Shown: positions 1 through 12,470 of the stretch, in pieces | How the letters are laid out: each line of letters opens with the position of its first letter | Numbering within the stretch: the first letter of the stretch is position 1 | NCBI GenBank assembly: GCA_003049485.1 | Contig: PYST01000446.1 | Location: 1-27,781 of the forward strand | Direction: 5' to 3' | DNA: 27,781 nucleotides | DNA from: Ophioceras dolichostomum | Taxonomy: Eukaryota; Ascomycota; Sordariomycetes; Magnaporthales; Ophioceraceae | Notes under the pieces: model-generated | What the model was told of the DNA's origin: nothing | Seen by the model: only the letters and a program-made list of their open reading frames with translations | Database searches by the model: none | Made by a program: the position numbers and the translations under genes

Positions 1-58
1 CCCCCGGGAGGTTGCTAACGGCCGGCTGTCGAAGCCGGGCCGAGCCCGGCGTTAAATC

Positions 59-89
<31 letters not shown>

Positions 90-734
90 CTACCTAGGTA
101 TCTATAAAGAAAGAGACTCCCGGACGTCACGCGCCTCGTTGCGTGATCTGACACGTGACCAGAGAGATTTGGGAGCCGTCCATCGCATCGTCTGCCCCCA
201 CCAATTGACGCATCCTCATAACTCCATGAAACATGAAATAAAAACAACGGCCTGTCAATCGCAGTACTTGAACAATGCTCCTACGATATCCTCGCGTCCT
301 TTCCGCCCGACATTTGTAAATAGCCTAGAAAGGCCCGACGGAAGGACTGCTTGCGATGCCCAGCCTTGGTGGTCGTGACGCACCTCGTCATTGAGCACGA
401 CAGGGGTTGCCTCCAATACGGCCCCACCTCCCCCGCGTAGCCGATCTCGCACACCGCACTGGAAAGTTTTTCCCTGCAGATGATATGACCAAGCTTGGGG
501 GAGTCAAAACCTCTCAAGGAACGACCCCGTGGTCTTCTTTCGCCTCAAATTTGGCTGTTTCTTTCCCGCCCTGTTGTGAATGTCCCAATTGACATTTCAG
601 CTTTTGTTCAAGAGCTAGGGGACCACTCCGTCACTCTATCACTCGGCCCCTCTTCATCCCACTTTCTCCAAGCCCAGCAGCTCTCCCTACCTAACACCCA
701 CCTCCCACCCTACCAAGGACCTCTTCTCACGACA
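1..734. other. Upstream region of the LYS2-type gene
   Basis: No gene is supported here. A perfect 7-bp inverted repeat with a 3-nt loop lies at 34-50 (GCCGGGC / GCCCGGC). A CTA trinucleotide microsatellite at 59-89 is followed by a CCTACCTAGG tract. A CACGTG box is at 152-157 and a GACGTCA-type half site at 124-129. Two short upstream ATGs (485 and 579) open reading frames that stop well before 735, so if transcription starts early they would be small uORFs. The open frame leading into 735 from 495 begins without an ATG and reads like leader sequence. Confidence 0.6.
59..89. repeat. CTA trinucleotide microsatellite
   Basis: About ten consecutive CTA/TAC units run directly into a CCTACCTAGG palindromic tract that recurs elsewhere in this window (5453-5476, 15505-15710). 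Confidence 0.95.
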
Positions 735-3700
735 ATGGGGCAACTTCCAGACCCGACCATTGACCTCGACTGGTCAGGCTACGTTGGTGCGATTCACGAG
801 ATCTTCGCCGAGAACGTTGCGAAGCACCCAGACCGGGTCTGCGTCGTCGAGACCAAGTCCTCCGACGCTCCCGAGAGGACGTACACATACCGCCAGATCT
901 TCGAGGCGTCCAATGTGCTGGCGCACTATCTCCATGACGCTGGGGTCACCAACGGCGACATTGTCATGATCTGGGCGCACAGGTCCGTCGACCTCGTCGT
1001 CAGCATTATGGGCACGCTGGTGAGCACTTCTCCACATACCATCGCCGGCGGAATCCCCCGATCTGATGTGGTGAGCTGGCCCTGACCACGTGTGACTCAC
1101 ACAGGCCTCCGGTGCGACTTTTAGCGTTCTCGACCCACTCTACCCCCCAGCCCGACAGCAGATCTACCTCGAGGTAGCCGGCCCCAACGCCCTGATCAAC
1201 ATCGCCCGCGCCACGGACGAGGCCGGCCCGCTTGCGCCCGTGGTGCGCAAGTATATTGACGAGGAGCTGAAGCTCAAGGCGGAAGTGCCATCGCTGCGGA
1301 TCGGCGACGACGGGACGCTCGCCGGCGGCGAGATAGGGGGCAAGGATGTGTTCGCCAGCGTCCGAGCCAAGGCGGCCGCTCCTCCCGCGGGCGTCGTCGT
1401 CGGACCGGACTCGAACCCGACGCTGAGCTTCACGAGCGGGTCCGAGGGCCGTCCCAAGGGCGTCCTCGGCCGGCACTATAGTCTGGCGCGCTACTTCGCG
1501 TGGATGTCCGAGACGTTCGGGCTCAGCGAATCGAGCCGCTTCACGCTGCTGTCGGGCATCGCCCACGACCCCGTGCAGCGCGACATCTTCACGCCACTCT
1601 TCTTGGGCGCGCAACTCTTGGTGCCATCCAAGGAGAACATTGCGCACGAGCGCCTCGCAGAGTGGTTCCGCGAGTTCGAGCCGACGGTGACGCACCTGAC
1701 GCCGGCTATGGGACAGATCCTGGTCGGAGGTGCCAGCGCGGAGTTCCCCGCGCTGCGGACGGCCTTCTTCGTCGGCGACGTGCTTACCACGCGCGACTGC
1801 CGCAGCTTGCGGAACCTGGCTGAGAACGTCGACATAATCAACATGTACGGCACTACGGAGACGAGCCGCGCGGTCAGCTACTACGAGGTGCCCAGTCGGG
1901 CGCGCGATGCGGAGTTCCTTGATCGGCTGGCGAAGGATACGATCCCTGCTGGTACGGGCATGCAGAACGTGCAGCTGCTAGTCGTGAGCCGCGAGGACCG
2001 CACCAAGCTTTGCGGCGTGGGCGAGGTTGGTGAGATCTACGTGCGCGCCGCCGGGTTGGCGGAGGGATACAAGAGCGACGACGCGCTCAACGAGCAGAAG
2101 TTCTTAATGAACTGGTTTGTCGACAACAACAAGTGGGTTGAGGCCGACCAACAGCAGGCCAATGGGGCCCATGGGGAGCAGCAGCCGGCGTGGCGGAGGT
2201 ATTACAAGGGACCCCGCGACCGGCTCTACCGCACTGGTGACCTGGGCAAGTACTCGGAGTCGGGCGACGTCGAGTGCACGGGCCGGGCGGATGATCAGGT
2301 CAAGATCCGCGGGTTCCGCATCGAGCTGAACGACATCGACAGCAACCTGAGCCAGAGCTCGCTAGTCCGGGACTGCAAGACGCTAGTGCGGCGCGACCGT
2401 AACGAGGAGCCCACACTCGTCAGCTACGTCGTCCCGGAGCTGCGCGAGTGGCCCCTCTGGCTCGCGGCGAGCGGGCACGAGGAGGTCGAGGACGACCAGG
2501 GGACCGACATCGGCCCCACCAAGGTCTACTTCAAGCGCTTCCGCCGCATGCAGACCGAGCTGCGCGACCACCTCAAGGGCCGCCTCCCAGGCTACGCGAT
2601 CCCCAGTCTGTTCCTCGTGCTGGAGAAGCTGCCGCTCAACCCGAACGGCAAGGTCGACAAGCCGAACCTCCCTTTTCCCGATATCGCGGAGCACACGGAG
2701 GAGGCCTCGACGGACGAGCTGGCGCGTTGGGACTCGCTCACGGCGACTGAGAGGCAGGTCGCATCCAAGTGGGCGGGCCTCATCAGGGGCCTGAACGAGA
2801 AGACCATCGCGCCGGAGCACGACTTCTTCGACTTGGGCGGCCACAGCATCCTCGCGCAGCAGATGCTCCTCGACGTGCGCCGCGCCACGGGTGCGAACGT
2901 CTCCATCAACACGCTGTACGAGCAGCCCACGCTCCGCGGTTTCAGCGCGCAGGTCGACAAGCACCTCGCCGGGGATGGCGGCGCCTCCGGCGCGAACGGC
3001 ATCAGCCCCGACGAGGACTCGTACGCCGCCGCGCTCGACGACCTCATCACCAAGCTCCCCAAGCGCTACCTCACCGCAGACCCGTCCACGATCCGCGCCT
3101 CCTCGCGCCCGACCGTCTTCCTCACGGGCGCGACCGGCTTCCTGGGCGCGTACCTCATCCGCGACGTCCTCTCACGCACCAGCCGCGGCGTGCGTCTGAT
3201 CGCGCACGTGCGCGCCAAGAACCCGGACGCGGCCGAGGAGCGGCTGCGCCGCTCACTGCAAGCGTACGGCATCTGGAGGGACGAGTGGGCCGGTCGGCTG
3301 AGCTGCGTGGTCGGCGACCTGGCGAAGCCGAGGCTGGGGCTCGACGACGAGGACTGGGGGCGGCTGGCGAGGGAGGTGGATGTTGTTGTTCATAACGGCG
3401 CGACCGTGCACTGGGTGAGGAGGTGGCAGGATCTGCTGGCGGCGAATGTGCAGTCTACGATGGACGCTATGAAGCTCGCTGAGGAAGGGGGGAGGGCAAA
3501 GATCTTTACGTTTGTGAGCTCAACTAGCGTGTTAGACAATGAGCACTACGTCAGGCTGTCTGAGCGGCAGCTCAGCACGGGACAGGGCGCGGTGCCGGAG
3601 GCGGACGATCTGGAGGGGTCGAGGACGGGTCTGTCGACGGGGTATGGGCAGACGAAGTGGATCTCGGAGCAGCTTGTGCGCGAGGCGGGGAGGAGGGGCT

Positions 3701-4413
3701 TGACGGGGTCGGTGGTGCGGCCGGGGTATATCCTGGGGGATTCTGAGTCGGGCTGCTGCAACACGGATGATTTCTTGGTGCGGTTCCTCAAGGGGTGCAT
3801 CCAGCTGGGGTCGCGGCCGAGGATCGTCAACACGGTCAACGCCGTGCCGGTCAATCACGTTGCGAGGGTGGTGGCTGCGTCGGCGTTCAATCCTATAGTG
3901 TCCAGGGGTCAGAACGGTGGTGTCCACGTCGTGCACGTCACGGGCCATCCCCGCCTGCGCATGAACGAGTACCTGAGCCTGCTGGAGTACTACGGCTACA
4001 AGGTTCCCGAGTCGGCCTATTCGTCGTGGAAGGAGGAGCTCGAGCGGTACGTCTCTGCGGGAGGGGCGGAGAAGGACCAGGAGCAGCACGCGCTGCTGCC
4101 GCTTTTCCATCTGTGCATCACGGACCTGCCCGCCAACACGAAGGCGCCGGAGCTGGACGACCAGAACGCAGTGGCGGTGCTGAAGGCCGACGCGGAGAAC
4201 TGGACGGGCGTGGACGAGAGCGCGGGTTATGGGGTGGGGAGGGAGGACGTCGGGAGGTATCTGAGGTACCTGGCTGAGATCAGGTTCGTGCCGTGGCCGG
4301 CGGGTAAGGGGAGGCCGCTGCCGGAGGTTGTGGTTAGTGAGGGGCAGAAGGCTGCGATGGGTAGTGGTGGTGGGGTTGTTGGTGGGAGGGGGGGCACGGC
4401 GGGTTTGAATTGA
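735..4413 (+). CDS. LYS2: Alpha-aminoadipate reductase (A-T-R enzyme, lysine biosynthesis)
   Basis: Joined exons 735-1019 and 1105-4413 give 1197 residues. The enzyme adenylates alpha-aminoadipate, loads it on a phosphopantetheine arm and reduces it with NADPH to the semialdehyde, a cytosolic step of fungal lysine synthesis. Seen: adenylation motifs LSFTSGSEG (202-210), NMYGTTE (341-347), YRTGDLG (470-476), NPNGKVDK (607-614); carrier motif FFDLGGHSIL with the phosphopantetheine serine near 676; reductase Rossmann motif VFLTGATGFLG (766-776) and YGQTK (942-946). The SGSEG and NMYGTTETSRAVSYY signatures fit Lys2 rather than a generic NRPS-like reductase. The intron (1020-1104, GTGAGC..ACAG) keeps the frame between GTL and ASGA. 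ATG 735 is chosen because the frame upstream lacks an ATG. The start gives a shorter N-terminus than yeast Lys2 (about 1390 aa). A partner Sfp/Lys5-type phosphopantetheinyl transferase is not in the window. Confidence 0.95.
1087..1099. promoter_or_regulatory. CACGTG box joined to a TGACTCA (Gcn4/CPC-1-type) site inside LYS2 intron 1
   Basis: CACGTG (1087-1092) is followed at once by TGACTCA (1093-1099), five bases before the intron acceptor. TGACTCA is the consensus of the Gcn4/CPC-1/CpcA amino-acid-control bZIP factors, which are known to regulate lysine genes in fungi. The intronic position is unusual and binding is only inferred. Confidence 0.35.
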
Positions 4414-5588
4414 AGTCGGGGAGATAGGGATTGATGATGATGATGATGACGATGATGATGAGTTATGGGCTTGCTTGCTGAGAGGATCAAAGCTCGCGGA
4501 ATTTTGCAACTAAAAGCGATTTCTTTTTTATTTTATCTGCCTTCTATGCGCTAGCGGCGCCTTTTGCTTTGATTCCGTTACTTCCGATGCTTTCCACGCC
4601 ATTTTTCCACCGTCGTTTGGGCCCTTTTGCCCCCTTGATAGATCAAGATCCCTACGTAGAGGTATGTAGATAATTAGAAGGAAGCCAACACTCAGGTCTA
4701 CTACCCCCTCCATACTTTGCCTGCAGCCTGCAGCTCTTTCGTGAAGGGGCTTTTCCGCGGTCTAGTCGCATAAATGATGATTCCATGCAGTGCACCCAAG
4801 GCTGAACTCTTTCTCGGACGGTCGTACAGTACACCAACCCGGGAACGACAGCGATAGCATCATCGTGACGATCTGTTTCGTCCACACAATGCAGGGCTCT
4901 ATTACTACTACCAGTATGACCGGCAATTCACAAAAACAAGGGACCAAGAAAAACTCGGGAGGAAAGAAAATTCCGTGGCTCGGGGAGGAGGAAGTGGGCC
5001 GCTGGCAGGCAACATCGAGGCAGTAGCTCGCTGGCGCGAAGGTGGACACGAACGAGTGGAGGAAGAACAAACATCGACACTGCCTGGTCGTCGGCCTGGC
5101 CGTGAAGTAAATTAGGGAAGCCCGAAAGGGAGGCCTGAGTGAGCTTGCGAGGAGACTCCGGTGTCTTCTTACGACGGTGGATGAGTGTCTGGAGAACTAA
5201 AATCAACAAGCCACAAGCAACATGAAGCTGAGAAAGGGCAGGTGCAGGCCCAAGTGTACTGGAAGTCCGTGGGTGAAGGAGTTACGCCCGATGCTCAACC
5301 CAGAGCTTCCAACCCTTCCAACAGCTGCTTGGCACGACGCGGAAGGAGTCACTTAGCGCAGCTCGAAGGAGCACAGTCAAGACCAGCAGCCTGAACGTGG
5401 ACGCTGTCACAAGGAGCCTGTGGTTGGATCCGGGTATTTAGTACTCCGTATGTACCTAGGTAGGTACCTACTACCTCCCTTTGTTTCTCGTCCGAGCAAA
5501 CTGCTACAATTGATCCTCAATATTCGATAAAATAAGCCCATAGAAAAAAAACATCACAAATCATCGCGCTCGCTCCCAGGTCTTCGAC
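4414..5588. other. Intergenic region after LYS2
   Basis: It starts with the LYS2 3' untranslated part, including a GAT/GAC microsatellite (about 4432-4461). No reading frame here has coding character: short frames on both strands are low-complexity or lack domains. A TACCTAGGTAGGTACC palindromic tract lies at 5453-5476, followed by an A-rich leader-like stretch before the ATG at 5589. Confidence 0.6.
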
Positions 5589-6757
<1,169 letters not shown>

Positions 6758-6780
6758 CTCGCCGCACAGCAAGGTACCGC

Positions 6781-8027
6781 GGTTTTTGCGGCGTTACAGT
6801 ATTTTTAGGGGGGCTGCTACTAGTGTTACAGCAAACCCTAAGGCTTGCATTGACGGAAGTTGGGTGAAAGCCTTCATTTTCGACAATTACTGGGAGGGTT
6901 GAACTTCGTAAGTGTGAGTAGAAGCACCAGGTATGAAATGAGAACTAGGTACTCTTCTGAAGAAGGAAAAACAAGAAGAAAAACGAAACATTGCTACCAC
7001 AGAGCATGCGGCGACAATGCAGATACTGGCAAATTTGGCAACCATCTCGGTCCACTACTATGTTGTTCTATTTGCAGTGCGGCGTTTGGCAGCCTGCCAG
7101 CCGCTACAAGGGGAATGGAATGTCGCCGTGTCTGCCCTGTGCCGGGTGCCATGGACCAAGCGTTTGCGCACGTGTGACATCCCCCCTCCTCCCCCCCTCC
7201 TTCTGCGTCGAGCTAGCGATGGACAGCAAGTTTCATCGGCAGCCCGGATGACTCAGTTCCGGGCGGTGTTGGTGTGCATCTCAACGACATCAACCCACAT
7301 CGGCACGTTCAGGGGCACCCACGACGACATCGGCGGCCTGCTCCCAGACCAGACCACCCCGTGCGCAGCGCGACCTATTGCGTCATGTACAACAAACAAA
7401 CTGCTAGCACTAGGCGGCCACGCTCCTGGTGTTTCTCGAGGCGTTTTCGCCGCCGTCACGCCCGGGCCGTTGCTTCTCGGTGTGGAGGAGCCGCGCACGC
7501 TACGCCTCTGCCATGCAAGTGCTACGGCGAGGCGGCGGCAGCGGCGAAAAAGATGATGACGACGGCGACGGCGACGACGACGACGATTCGACGAACCAAG
7601 CCTCTTCGCGGGGGCGAGCTCGGCTTCCACTCTGGCGGCGCTGTGGCCTTCGAACGTTGGGCGACGAAAGAGCCGCGGAGAAATGCGACGATCTTCGCGG
7701 ACCCATGGCGCAACCGGGACCTGGGTCCGCACGCAGCACAGTTCCGACAACCGCCGAGGGGAAGCAGCTGGCGCCGGGGAACGGCAGCCAACAGTCGCTA
7801 CGGAAGCATCAAAAAAAGGATACCATAGAGGAGGAAGAAATAATAATGCAAGAAAAACCCAGACTGCCTTGTTTCAACTATCAGCTGTCAATGGTATAGG
7901 TGGGGGTATATGAGGCCAAACGCGGATGATGCTAGTCCTAGTCCAAACAGAACATGAGCGCACCATCCTCTCTAAATCTTTGCTAAACAAACCAGCCAAA
8001 CACATAATTTCCTCCTAGACGCCGGGC
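6781..8027. other. Intergenic region before the glutamine synthetase-like gene
   Basis: No gene is supported. If the TAA at 6755 is ignored the upstream frame would end at 6806-6808. There is a CT-rich stretch near 7185-7203 and a GAC/GAT-type microsatellite near 7552-7590. The latter generates Arg-, Asp- or Thr-rich frames on both strands without any domain. The last 100 bases are the probable 3' untranslated region of the minus-strand gene ending at 8028. Confidence 0.55.
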
Positions 8028-9776
8028 TTAGACGGTCTCGATATACCTTCTCATTTCCCTAAAATGACCAGCTGGTTAGCAAGAGGGGCAGCCGAACTAG
8101 CGACCGGACGAATGAATAATGATGATGAAGTGGGAGCGGGCGGGCGAGAAGGGGGGAAAAAAAGACAGGGGTAAGACAACACATACCAATCAGTAACAGC
8201 CTCCTCCCACAACCTAATCTCATGATCCCTCGTCCCCGAGTAATGCTCCACAAAGTCATCCCCAAACACCTCCCTCGCGACGCTCCCCCTCGCCGCAAAC
8301 CTATCGTTCGCCTCCCGCAGCGACTTCGCCAGCCTCGCGCCCTTGTCCGTCGCACCGCCGACGTCCTCGCCCTTCCCCAGCGGCGGACACGGTATCTCCA
8401 GCTTCCGCTCCACCCCGCGCCAGCCCAGCGCCAGCACGGCGGAGAGCACGAAGTACGGGTTCGCGTCCGCGCCGGGCACGCGTACCTCGAAGCGCGTCGC
8501 CCCCGGCTTGGACGTCGGCGGCGCGATCAGCCGGATGGACGCGGCGCGGTGCTCGAGGCCCCACGAGACCGTCACGGGCGCCCAGAAGTTCTCGACGAGC
8601 CGCTTGTAGCTGTTGATGGTGGGCGCCACGAGCGGCATCACGTCGGGAAGGCCCTCGAGCAGGCCCGCGAGGAAGTGGCGGCCTAGGTCCGAGAGGTGCG
8701 CGATGTCCAGCCACTTCGCCTCCGGGTCCGGACCCTCCTCGCGGAAGAACAGGTTCTTCCCCGTCGACTTATCCACGAGCGATACGTGCATGTGTCCGCT
8801 GTTCCCGGGGAGGCCCTGCTTAGGCTTCGCCATGAAACAGGGGGTGATGCCGTATTTTGTCGCGACGGACTTCACGACGTACTTGAACAGCGACGCGCGG
8901 TCCGCCATCCCTGCGATCTCGCCGAACTCCAGCGCGGCCTCGAACACGCCCGGTCCGGACTCGGTGTGCCACCCTTCGATGTTGCAGGAGAACTTCTCGC
9001 ACGTGTCGAAGATGTCGTAATAGTAGTCCTGGTTGTGGACGGGGCGGGTCAGGCTGTAGCCGAACATGCCTTCGGTGAGGGAGGGAAGGGAGTGCGGTGG
9101 GTTCTCGCGGAGGTAGGTGGCGGTCGACGGGGTGTTGCTCGCGCTGGTCGTGGGCTCGGAGGGTGCGCGGAACTGGAAGAACTCGTACTCAGCTGTGTTA
9201 CTTGGTTGGTCAGTCGACGGTTTCTTCCACTTTGTGTGATTGGGTTGTGAATATCTTGAGCTGATGACGCGGCAGGTGGAGGGAAAAAAACACACCTCCA
9301 GCCATAGCCCCGTAACCCTCGTTCTGTATCTTCTCCAACTGCGTCCTCAGCAATCCCCTCGGACACGCGCAAACCGGCTCGCCGGTGTCAGGGTCCATGA
9401 AGCTGACCAGGAAGAACGGCACGTCGTCCTCCCAGGGGATGCGCCGGAAGCTGGACAGGTCCGGGATGGCGATCAGGTCGCGGTAGCCGTTCTCGGCGTT
9501 GCTGATCTTGAGCTCGCGCATGTACGTCATGTCGTGCATGTCCCATCCGAAGATGACCGAGCAGAACCCGAAGCCCTCCTTCGCGATCGACAGGAACTTC
9601 TTCTTCGAGACCAGCTTGCCGCGCAGGATGCCGTCCACGTCGACGCCCGCGAGCTTGACCTTGGTATCGCGAGAGAGGAGGGTGGGCAGCGACTCGGCCG
9701 TGACGGTGATTAGGCTACTGCTGCTGCTGCTGCTGCTGCCGCTGCTGTTGCTGGACTCCATGCTGTCGTCTCTCAT
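8028..9776 (-). CDS. Class-I glutamine synthetase-like gamma-glutamyl ligase
   Basis: Minus-strand exons 9776-9296, 9192-8187 and 8058-8028 give 505 residues. Both introns (GTGTGT..ACAG, 103 nt; GTATGT..TTAG, 128 nt) restore family text: GAMAGAEYEFFQF across the first and DWEMRRYIETV at the C-terminus across the second. Seen: beta-grasp part with VDVDGILRGK (about 45-54); metal-ligand motif EYEF (162-165); ESGPGVFE (238-245); HMHVSL (294-299); APTINSYKRL (350-359); EHRAASIRL (374-382); RFEVRVPGADANPY (394-407). This is the bacterial-type class I fold found in FluG C-termini and in gamma-glutamyl-polyamine ligases, and not the eukaryotic class II Gln1. The amidohydrolase half of FluG is absent. 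The substrate (ammonia or an amine) cannot be read from sequence. A CTG microsatellite makes an N-terminal serine run (residues 8-21). The second ATG (codon 6, 9761) is an alternative start. Confidence 0.92.
9716..9750. repeat. CTG trinucleotide tract coding for serine
   Basis: This near-perfect CTG run on the plus strand reads as AGC/AGT serine codons in the minus-strand gamma-glutamyl ligase. It lengthens the N-terminus before the first beta-grasp strand and is likely variable between strains. Confidence 0.9.
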
Positions 9777-11401
9777 GCTGAAATTCGGGAGTCCACTGCG
9801 TTGGAGAGGCCAGTAATCGAGAAACGGTCGCGTAGGCGGGATGACGGTCCGTCAACGCGACTGGTTTTTTTTCGTCCGGAGTTGGGAAGGACAAAGAGGT
9901 TGATGCTAATCTGAACCGTCGCCAGCCGACGTGAGACGAAGGACGAGTCGGCTAGGTGGGGAGCTGGGGAGATAGCAACTTTCTGGCGGGGCGGGCCCTT
10001 GAAACGAAGCTGCGATAAGCCAAGATTGGGGGTTGTCAATGCTGACGTCAGTGAGTCCAGCGTGAGCTACCCCGAGTGAGACATCACTGATTTCACCCGG
10101 AACGCCCAGCTGATTCGCTGCGCAGATTCGTGGTGAAAACACTTCTCCCTCATCCATATACTCCATCCATATTTCCCATCATGTTGACCTCCTGTTTTTC
10201 CCTGCCGCTCTCGTTCGCTCTGGGATATTTTCGCTCATGTTCCATGGGGTTATGGTGATTCGCGTGGTTGTTGAGGTTGTACTCGGCTCCAGTTCGGTCA
10301 AGCTTCTTTCAAGATAAGGAAGGCCGCTTGGCACGAGTCGGCGGGAGTGAGGGGCTTAGTGTGGCCAGGACCCCCGCTCCTACAACGCGTTCAATTCCGC
10401 ACCTGCGAGAACTCTAAATCAGGTGCCAGGGACACATGATGGTGTCCCAAACAGGAGACCACAGGCCACTGTGGCACAAACCGGTTGCGGGGGAATTAGG
10501 AGTCCCTCCTCTTGCGCACTTGCAGCTGCTCGCCAGTCCCCGGGTTTGGCCAGGGTCTTCTCCGCATTGGCATGCATGGAGCACCAGATTCGATCGTCGA
10601 TGTTTGGTCAACGAGGTCTCCTAGGATTGGACGGAAAGCCGAACATACACCGGGTGGCTTGGTGATTCGGCAAGAAAGCTCGCGAGGGCACGAAGATACC
10701 CATGCCAGAGGTAGCACATGTGCTACTCCGCAGTCAAAGGCCGGCGATGCGTGTGTTGAACGTACATGCGCCATTGACGACATTCGAGCTCGAATCTTAC
10801 TAGTCCATCGAAGATAAGCCGTCTCGAAGCTGTAGGTCCGGTCAATGGCCATGCGGGAGCCATCTACTCTCAGGCACAAGCTCCCGTCTGTGAACCGAGC
10901 TTATCAGACGATTATGTTGGTGAAGTTGTAATCGCCGCGCATCGACTCGCCGTTTTCGGACCTGCGGGGGGAGAGCTGTGACTGTGACGAATGGGTCGCG
11001 TGCGTTCAGGCTGCATTGGACTGCAGCAAGACCCCAGACCGGAACGGCAGCAACGGATCAAGAAGTTGAAAAGCAACAGAAGAAAATGACAAAAAAGCAT
11101 CAGATAAAATCTCGACATTCTCCAGATTTTCCCGGCTTCTCCAGCCTAGCGCGCCTCTTTTTAATTTTCTTGTGCAACTAAATGATTCAGCACTTCACCA
11201 CCGACGCGCCAGAATTTAGTCGACGGGCTTCCCCCCTCCAACCCGAGTTCTCTCCGTCACCCCTCCGAATCTTCGAGCTCACATATTCCGTATAATAACA
11301 GCTACCTCTCCCCGTCGCCGCCGTTCACAATTCTCGCCCGACCTCGCCGTAGTACCACCGCAAAACCAGATTAGATAACCCTCACCAAGTCCATCGCCAT
11401 C
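9777..11401. other. Divergent intergenic region between the ligase and the dehydrogenase
   Basis: These 1.6 kb separate two genes transcribed away from each other. No reading frame here shows a domain or plausible exon structure; frames of up to 127 codons around 10.4-10.9 kb occur on both strands and look random. A perfect TGACGTCA lies at 10043-10050. An AT-rich leader with TATAATAA near 11290 precedes the dehydrogenase. Confidence 0.55.
10043..10050. promoter_or_regulatory. Perfect CRE-type palindrome TGACGTCA
   Basis: The 8-bp palindrome sits 267 bp upstream of the minus-strand ligase start and 1.35 kb upstream of the dehydrogenase. It is the consensus for ATF/CREB-type bZIP factors. A chance occurrence is possible. 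Confidence 0.35.
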
Positions 11402-12470
11402 ATGACTGAACCAAGGGGTCGCCTCCACGGCAAGAATTGCATCGTTACTGGTGCGGCGGGGTAAGCTAGGCAGAGACGGCCGAAGGCTGGATGGAGTCTT
11501 CCCTCCCTTTTCCCTCAAGAGTTCGAGATTCCCACCAACTGGCTAGCATGACGGTTGGCTAACAGTATACGTGAAGCGGCATTGGCATGGAGACCTCCAT
11601 TCTCTTCGCCAAGGAGGGCGCCCGCGTACTGATGGCCGACGTCTCGGCCGACGCCCTCGGCAAGGCGCTCGTCAAGATCCGCCAACTCCTGCCGGACGCG
11701 AGAGTCGAGACAGTCGTACGTAGTACTCACTCCCAACGCCCAATTGCCACCTACTAAGGCAACCAAAAACTCTCCTTTCCATTAACTTGAACTCACATTC
11801 CCATCTTCCCCGCTAGAAATGCGACGTCTCCAAAGAATCCGAAGTCAAATCCATGGTCGACTCCCTCGACGCCTGGGGCGGCGTAGACGTCATGTTCAAC
11901 AACGCGGGCATCATGCACGCCGACGACGCCGACGCCGTCGACACGCCCGAGGCGATCTGGGATCTGACGCAGAGCATCAACGTGAAGGGCGTCTGGTTCG
12001 GCTGCAAGCACGCCGTGCTCTCGCTGCGGCGCCACAACAAGAAGAAGGCCTCCATCATAAACACGGCCTCGGTCGTCGCGCTCGTCGGGTCCGCCACGCC
12101 CCAATTGGCCTACACGGCGTCGAAGGGCGCCGTCCTGGCCCTCACCCGCGAGCTGGCCATCGTGCACGCCCGCGACGGCTGGCGCTTCAACAGCCTGTGC
12201 CCAGCCCCGCTCAACACCCCGCTGTTGCAGGACTGGCTGGGAGACGACAAGGAGAAGCGCCAGAGGCGCGAGGTGCATTTCCCGACGGGTAGATTCGGCG
12301 AGGCGGTCGAGCAGGCGCAGGCCGTCGTGTTCCTTGCGTCGGATGAGAGCTCGTTCGTGAATGGGCACGACTTCGTTGTTGATGGCGGCATGACGAAGGC
12401 GTATGTCACGCCGGAAGGACCCGCTGCTGCTGCGCCGGTGAACAATGCGGGGAAGACTAGGCTTGGTTGA
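11402..12470 (+). CDS. Classical short-chain dehydrogenase/reductase
   Basis: Exons 11402-11460, 11577-11715 and 11817-12470 give 283 residues. The introns are GTAAGC..GAAG (116 nt) and GTACGT..CTAG (101 nt). The first acceptor is fixed because only it restores the cofactor motif TGAAGGIG (16-23) across the junction. Other classical SDR elements: VLMADVSADAL (end of beta-2; the aspartate suggests NAD(H)), CDVS (68-71), NNAG (94-97), NTASVVAL with catalytic Ser151, and YTASK with Tyr165 and Lys169. The C-terminal stretch GRFGEAVEQAQAVVFLASDE, then VDGGMTKAYVTPEG, matches the fungal group annotated as cyclohexadienediol- or levodione-type dehydrogenases. CPAP (195-198) replaces the usual CPGP. 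Soluble cytosolic oxidoreductase; substrate unknown. Confidence 0.93.

Noticed and set aside
495..734. In-frame N-terminal extension of the LYS2 protein
   Set aside because: The extension has no ATG and its translation is low in protein character; 735 is the first ATG in the frame.
735..4413. Secondary-metabolite NRPS-like reductase
   Set aside because: The SGSEG and NMYGTTETSRAVSYY signatures and the domain order fit primary-metabolism Lys2, and no tailoring-gene cluster surrounds it.
7017..7899. Several overlapping frames of 150-185 codons on both strands
   Set aside because: They are driven by GAC/CGG-type microsatellites, contradict each other and show no domain or exon structure.
8222..9713. 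Plus-strand frames opposite the glutamine synthetase-like gene
   Set aside because: They are antisense shadows of GC-rich coding sequence; the minus-strand motifs are decisive.
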